Assembly: GCA_964501075.1 (NCBI GenBank)
Contig: CAZCRE010000071.1
Coordinates: 1 to 6,891 of the forward strand
DNA from: CAZCRE01 sp964501075
GTDB lineage: Archaea > Thermoproteota > Bathyarchaeia > Bathyarchaeales > Bathycorpusculaceae
DNA length: 6,891 nt
Direction of reading: 5' to 3'
The position numbers and the translations under genes were made by a program. This document shows positions 5,489 through 6,891 of this stretch, piece by piece. Positions within the stretch are counted from its first letter, which is position 1. Each line of letters begins with the position of its first letter. A model generated the notes under the pieces. That model was not told the origin of the DNA and made no database searches. It saw nothing but the letters and a program-made list of their open reading frames with translations.

Positions 5489-6733
5489 TTAAGCCTTCAG
5501 AGCTTCCAGAAAATCCTTGAACTCGCCCAAATCTGTCTCAAAGAAGTCTGGGATCCCTTTGTCTAATCGCCCTTTTTTGTCAACATTGAGCTCTTCGACG
5601 TTGGTTACTCCTTCATCAGAGAGTCTGAAATGATAGATGGCCAAGTCCTCTGGCTTCAGGCTTCCTCTTGCAACTTCTAGTAGAAATCTGTAGAGGATGT
5701 GCTCGCTGTGCGTCGTCAAGATGAGGTTCTTTTTCTCTTCATTCGCGATTTCAATCAGGACTTTTGCAAGTTCAGATTGCGCCTTTGGATGCAAGTGAAC
5801 TTCAGGCTCTTCTATACCTATCAGGGCATGTTGGGGAGTCGTAGCGATCTGCGCAAATAGATGAACCAATTGATTAGATCCAAATCCTTCGTTGACAATG
5901 TTCACATCCATTTTTCTGAATGCCTCTATTGCAGCTTGCTTATCAGGGATGGTTCTTGCTCTGATCGCTATACCTGTGATTCTACTGATCCATTTGTTGA
6001 TTTTCCTTTCGATGGCTGGGCTATTGTAAACAACTGTGGAGGAGAACTTTACAGCTTGCTGATATGGGTTCAAGACATCCATCAGGTCTTCTGATGGTCC
6101 ACTATCCAAAGGATAACTTGGCGAACTTGCGCCTCTAATCGCTGGAACCATGAAGAAACCCTGAAGATCTTGCTGTACAACTAGCAGGAATTGATATATC
6201 AGACTAGAAGCGTCGAAGTCCTTAGAAGGTGCTTGGAGTCCTGCATATCTAAAAGGTTGACCCAAAACGCCAGAAGAGTCAAAGAGTATCTGACCACCCG
6301 AGAACGGTACAGCTATTCGCTCAGAGTCTCTCCATCTCGTGTATTCTCCTTCTAGGCAAAATTCTCCTGATGCAATCATGCACTTCTGATGGTCTAGACC
6401 TTCCCTATCAAGTGAGAAGAGATATTTGTATCTAGTTTCTGTTCCAAAGGGTTCTTGCAGTAATTGCTCTCTTCGTCCTTCAATTTCGAAATGAATCTTA
6501 TTTTTTTCTTTCTTCTGAAAGACTATATCCTTGAAAGACCCGAGATTTATCAGATCACCTTCTGCTCTTAGTTCGCTAAATTGGCCTTTCGTCGACTGCT
6601 TGAGCACCTCAAGAGCTTGAAGGACGCTGGATTTTCCTGATGAGTTCAGTCCAATCAATACTGTTATAGGTTTTATATGGATAGAAACGTTTTTGAGGCT
6701 TTTGAAACCATCAATGACAATTCTCTCTATCAC
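5489..6733 (-). CDS. AAA/ABC-type ATPase of the OLD/RecF-like group (DUF3696-like tail)
   Basis: This 414-residue protein is a single ABC-type ATPase. It begins IERIVIDGFKSLKNVSI, the usual opening of this group. Walker A is GLNSSGKSS (28-36). A poorly conserved middle region (about 60-260) probably forms the lid and dimer arm. NEGFGSNQL (281-289) stands where the ABC signature belongs. Walker B is ALIGIEEPEVHLHP (303-316) with Glu308/Glu309, and the switch histidine is His342 in LILTTHSEHIL. After residue 376 the EEGVTNVEEL-type strand (here DEGVTNVEEL) and IPDFFETDLGEF recall the DUF3696 tail of related ATPases. No TOPRIM domain follows, so it is not a full OLD nuclease. It starts with GTG; an in-frame TGA three codons upstream excludes a longer form. 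It is first in an operon with the PIN-like gene. Known relatives act as sensors or regulators in phage defence and DNA repair; its own role is not shown by sequence. Confidence 0.85.
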   Translation of the reverse strand: MIERIVIDGFKSLKNVSIHIKPITVLIGLNSSGKSSVLQALEVLKQSTKGQFSELRAEGDLINLGSFKDIVFQKKEKNKIHFEIEGRREQLLQEPFGTETRYKYLFSLDREGLDHQKCMIASGEFCLEGEYTRWRDSERIAVPFSGGQILFDSSGVLGQPFRYAGLQAPSKDFDASSLIYQFLLVVQQDLQGFFMVPAIRGASSPSYPLDSGPSEDLMDVLNPYQQAVKFSSTVVYNSPAIERKINKWISRITGIAIRARTIPDKQAAIEAFRKMDVNIVNEGFGSNQLVHLFAQIATTPQHALIGIEEPEVHLHPKAQSELAKVLIEIANEEKKNLILTTHSEHILYRFLLEVARGSLKPEDLAIYHFRLSDEGVTNVEELNVDKKGRLDKGIPDFFETDLGEFKDFLEALKA

Positions 6734-6891
6734 GATAATTCACATTATCTAAACCTTTTCTCACCCTATAAAGCGTTTTGGAGCTCTGAGAGATTGAATA
6801 GATCGTCATTTCTTTAGGGAAAGTCGTCTTGTAGTGAAGCTTCTGAAGCTGCTTTGAGACACTTGTGAGCCTGATCATTACGTTTCCTGAG
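6734..6891. other. region upstream of the ATPase, possible end of another gene
   Basis: Besides the candidate promoter, two minus-strand frames are open at the window edge. One gives 25 codons ending at a TAA at 6814-6816 (NDQAHKCLKAASEASLQDDF is part of it) and could be the tail of an upstream gene. Another has an ATG at 6878 and runs 55 codons into the ATPase gene, to a TGA at 6711-6713. Neither can be confirmed from so short a stretch; I favour the first because it leaves the promoter outside coding sequence. Confidence 0.3.
6766..6780 (-). promoter_or_regulatory. archaeal TATA/BRE-like promoter of the ATPase-PIN operon
   Basis: On the minus strand the sequence CAAAACGCTTTATAG carries a TATA-like CTTTATAG (6766-6773) preceded by an A-rich element that resembles a BRE. 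The TATA centre is about 36 bases from the GTG start at 6733. A transcript start 25 bases downstream would leave a leader of about 10 bases, and no convincing Shine-Dalgarno is present, consistent with near-leaderless expression. Confidence 0.5.

Noticed and set aside
1..6891. tRNA, rRNA, CRISPR array, or complete insertion sequence
   Set aside because: No cloverleaf-like segment, regularly spaced repeats, transposase motifs or terminal inverted repeats were recognised on reading both strands.

Overview
The window looks archaeal. The leftmost gene fragment is the tail of a family-Y DNA polymerase ending in a PCNA-binding box. The valyl-tRNA synthetase is of the compact archaeal kind (820 residues, no long C-terminal coiled coil). 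An aspartate dehydrogenase of the NadX/TM1643 family sits beside it, and a remnant of the mainly archaeal ABC-ATPase/acetyltransferase fusion family (COG2401-like) lies further right. TATA-like boxes precede several starts, and two genes start with GTG. A member of the TACK group such as Bathyarchaeia would fit, but this is an inference from protein style, not a placement.

Left, plus strand (1-1046): the 3' end of a dinB-type polymerase (pol IV/Dpo4), then a small gene for a stand-alone sulfite-oxidase-type molybdopterin domain. Middle, minus strand (4348 down to 1121): valS followed 24 bases later by an L-aspartate dehydrogenase gene, probably one operon. It converges on the molybdoenzyme gene, with 74 bases between the stop codons.

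Right part (about 4400-6891) is more accessory in character. A GC-richer plus-strand stretch (4526-5005) keeps only the C-terminal acetyltransferase part of a COG2401-like protein and has lost its 5' end. It converges, 10 bases apart, on a two-gene minus-strand operon: a 414-residue OLD/RecF-like ATPase (5489-6733) followed after 5 bases by a 155-residue PIN-like protein (5016-5483). The ATPase has a TATA-like box at the expected distance from its GTG start.

The ATPase plus PIN-like pair is the most interesting item. It has the layout of known two-gene defence systems in which an ABC-type ATPase controls a nuclease, but the nuclease fold here is PIN-like and no VapB-type antitoxin is present. 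A defence or abortive-infection role is inference from architecture only. A second point of interest is that both ATP-binding signatures of the valyl-tRNA synthetase depart from consensus (HIGL and EMHKH).
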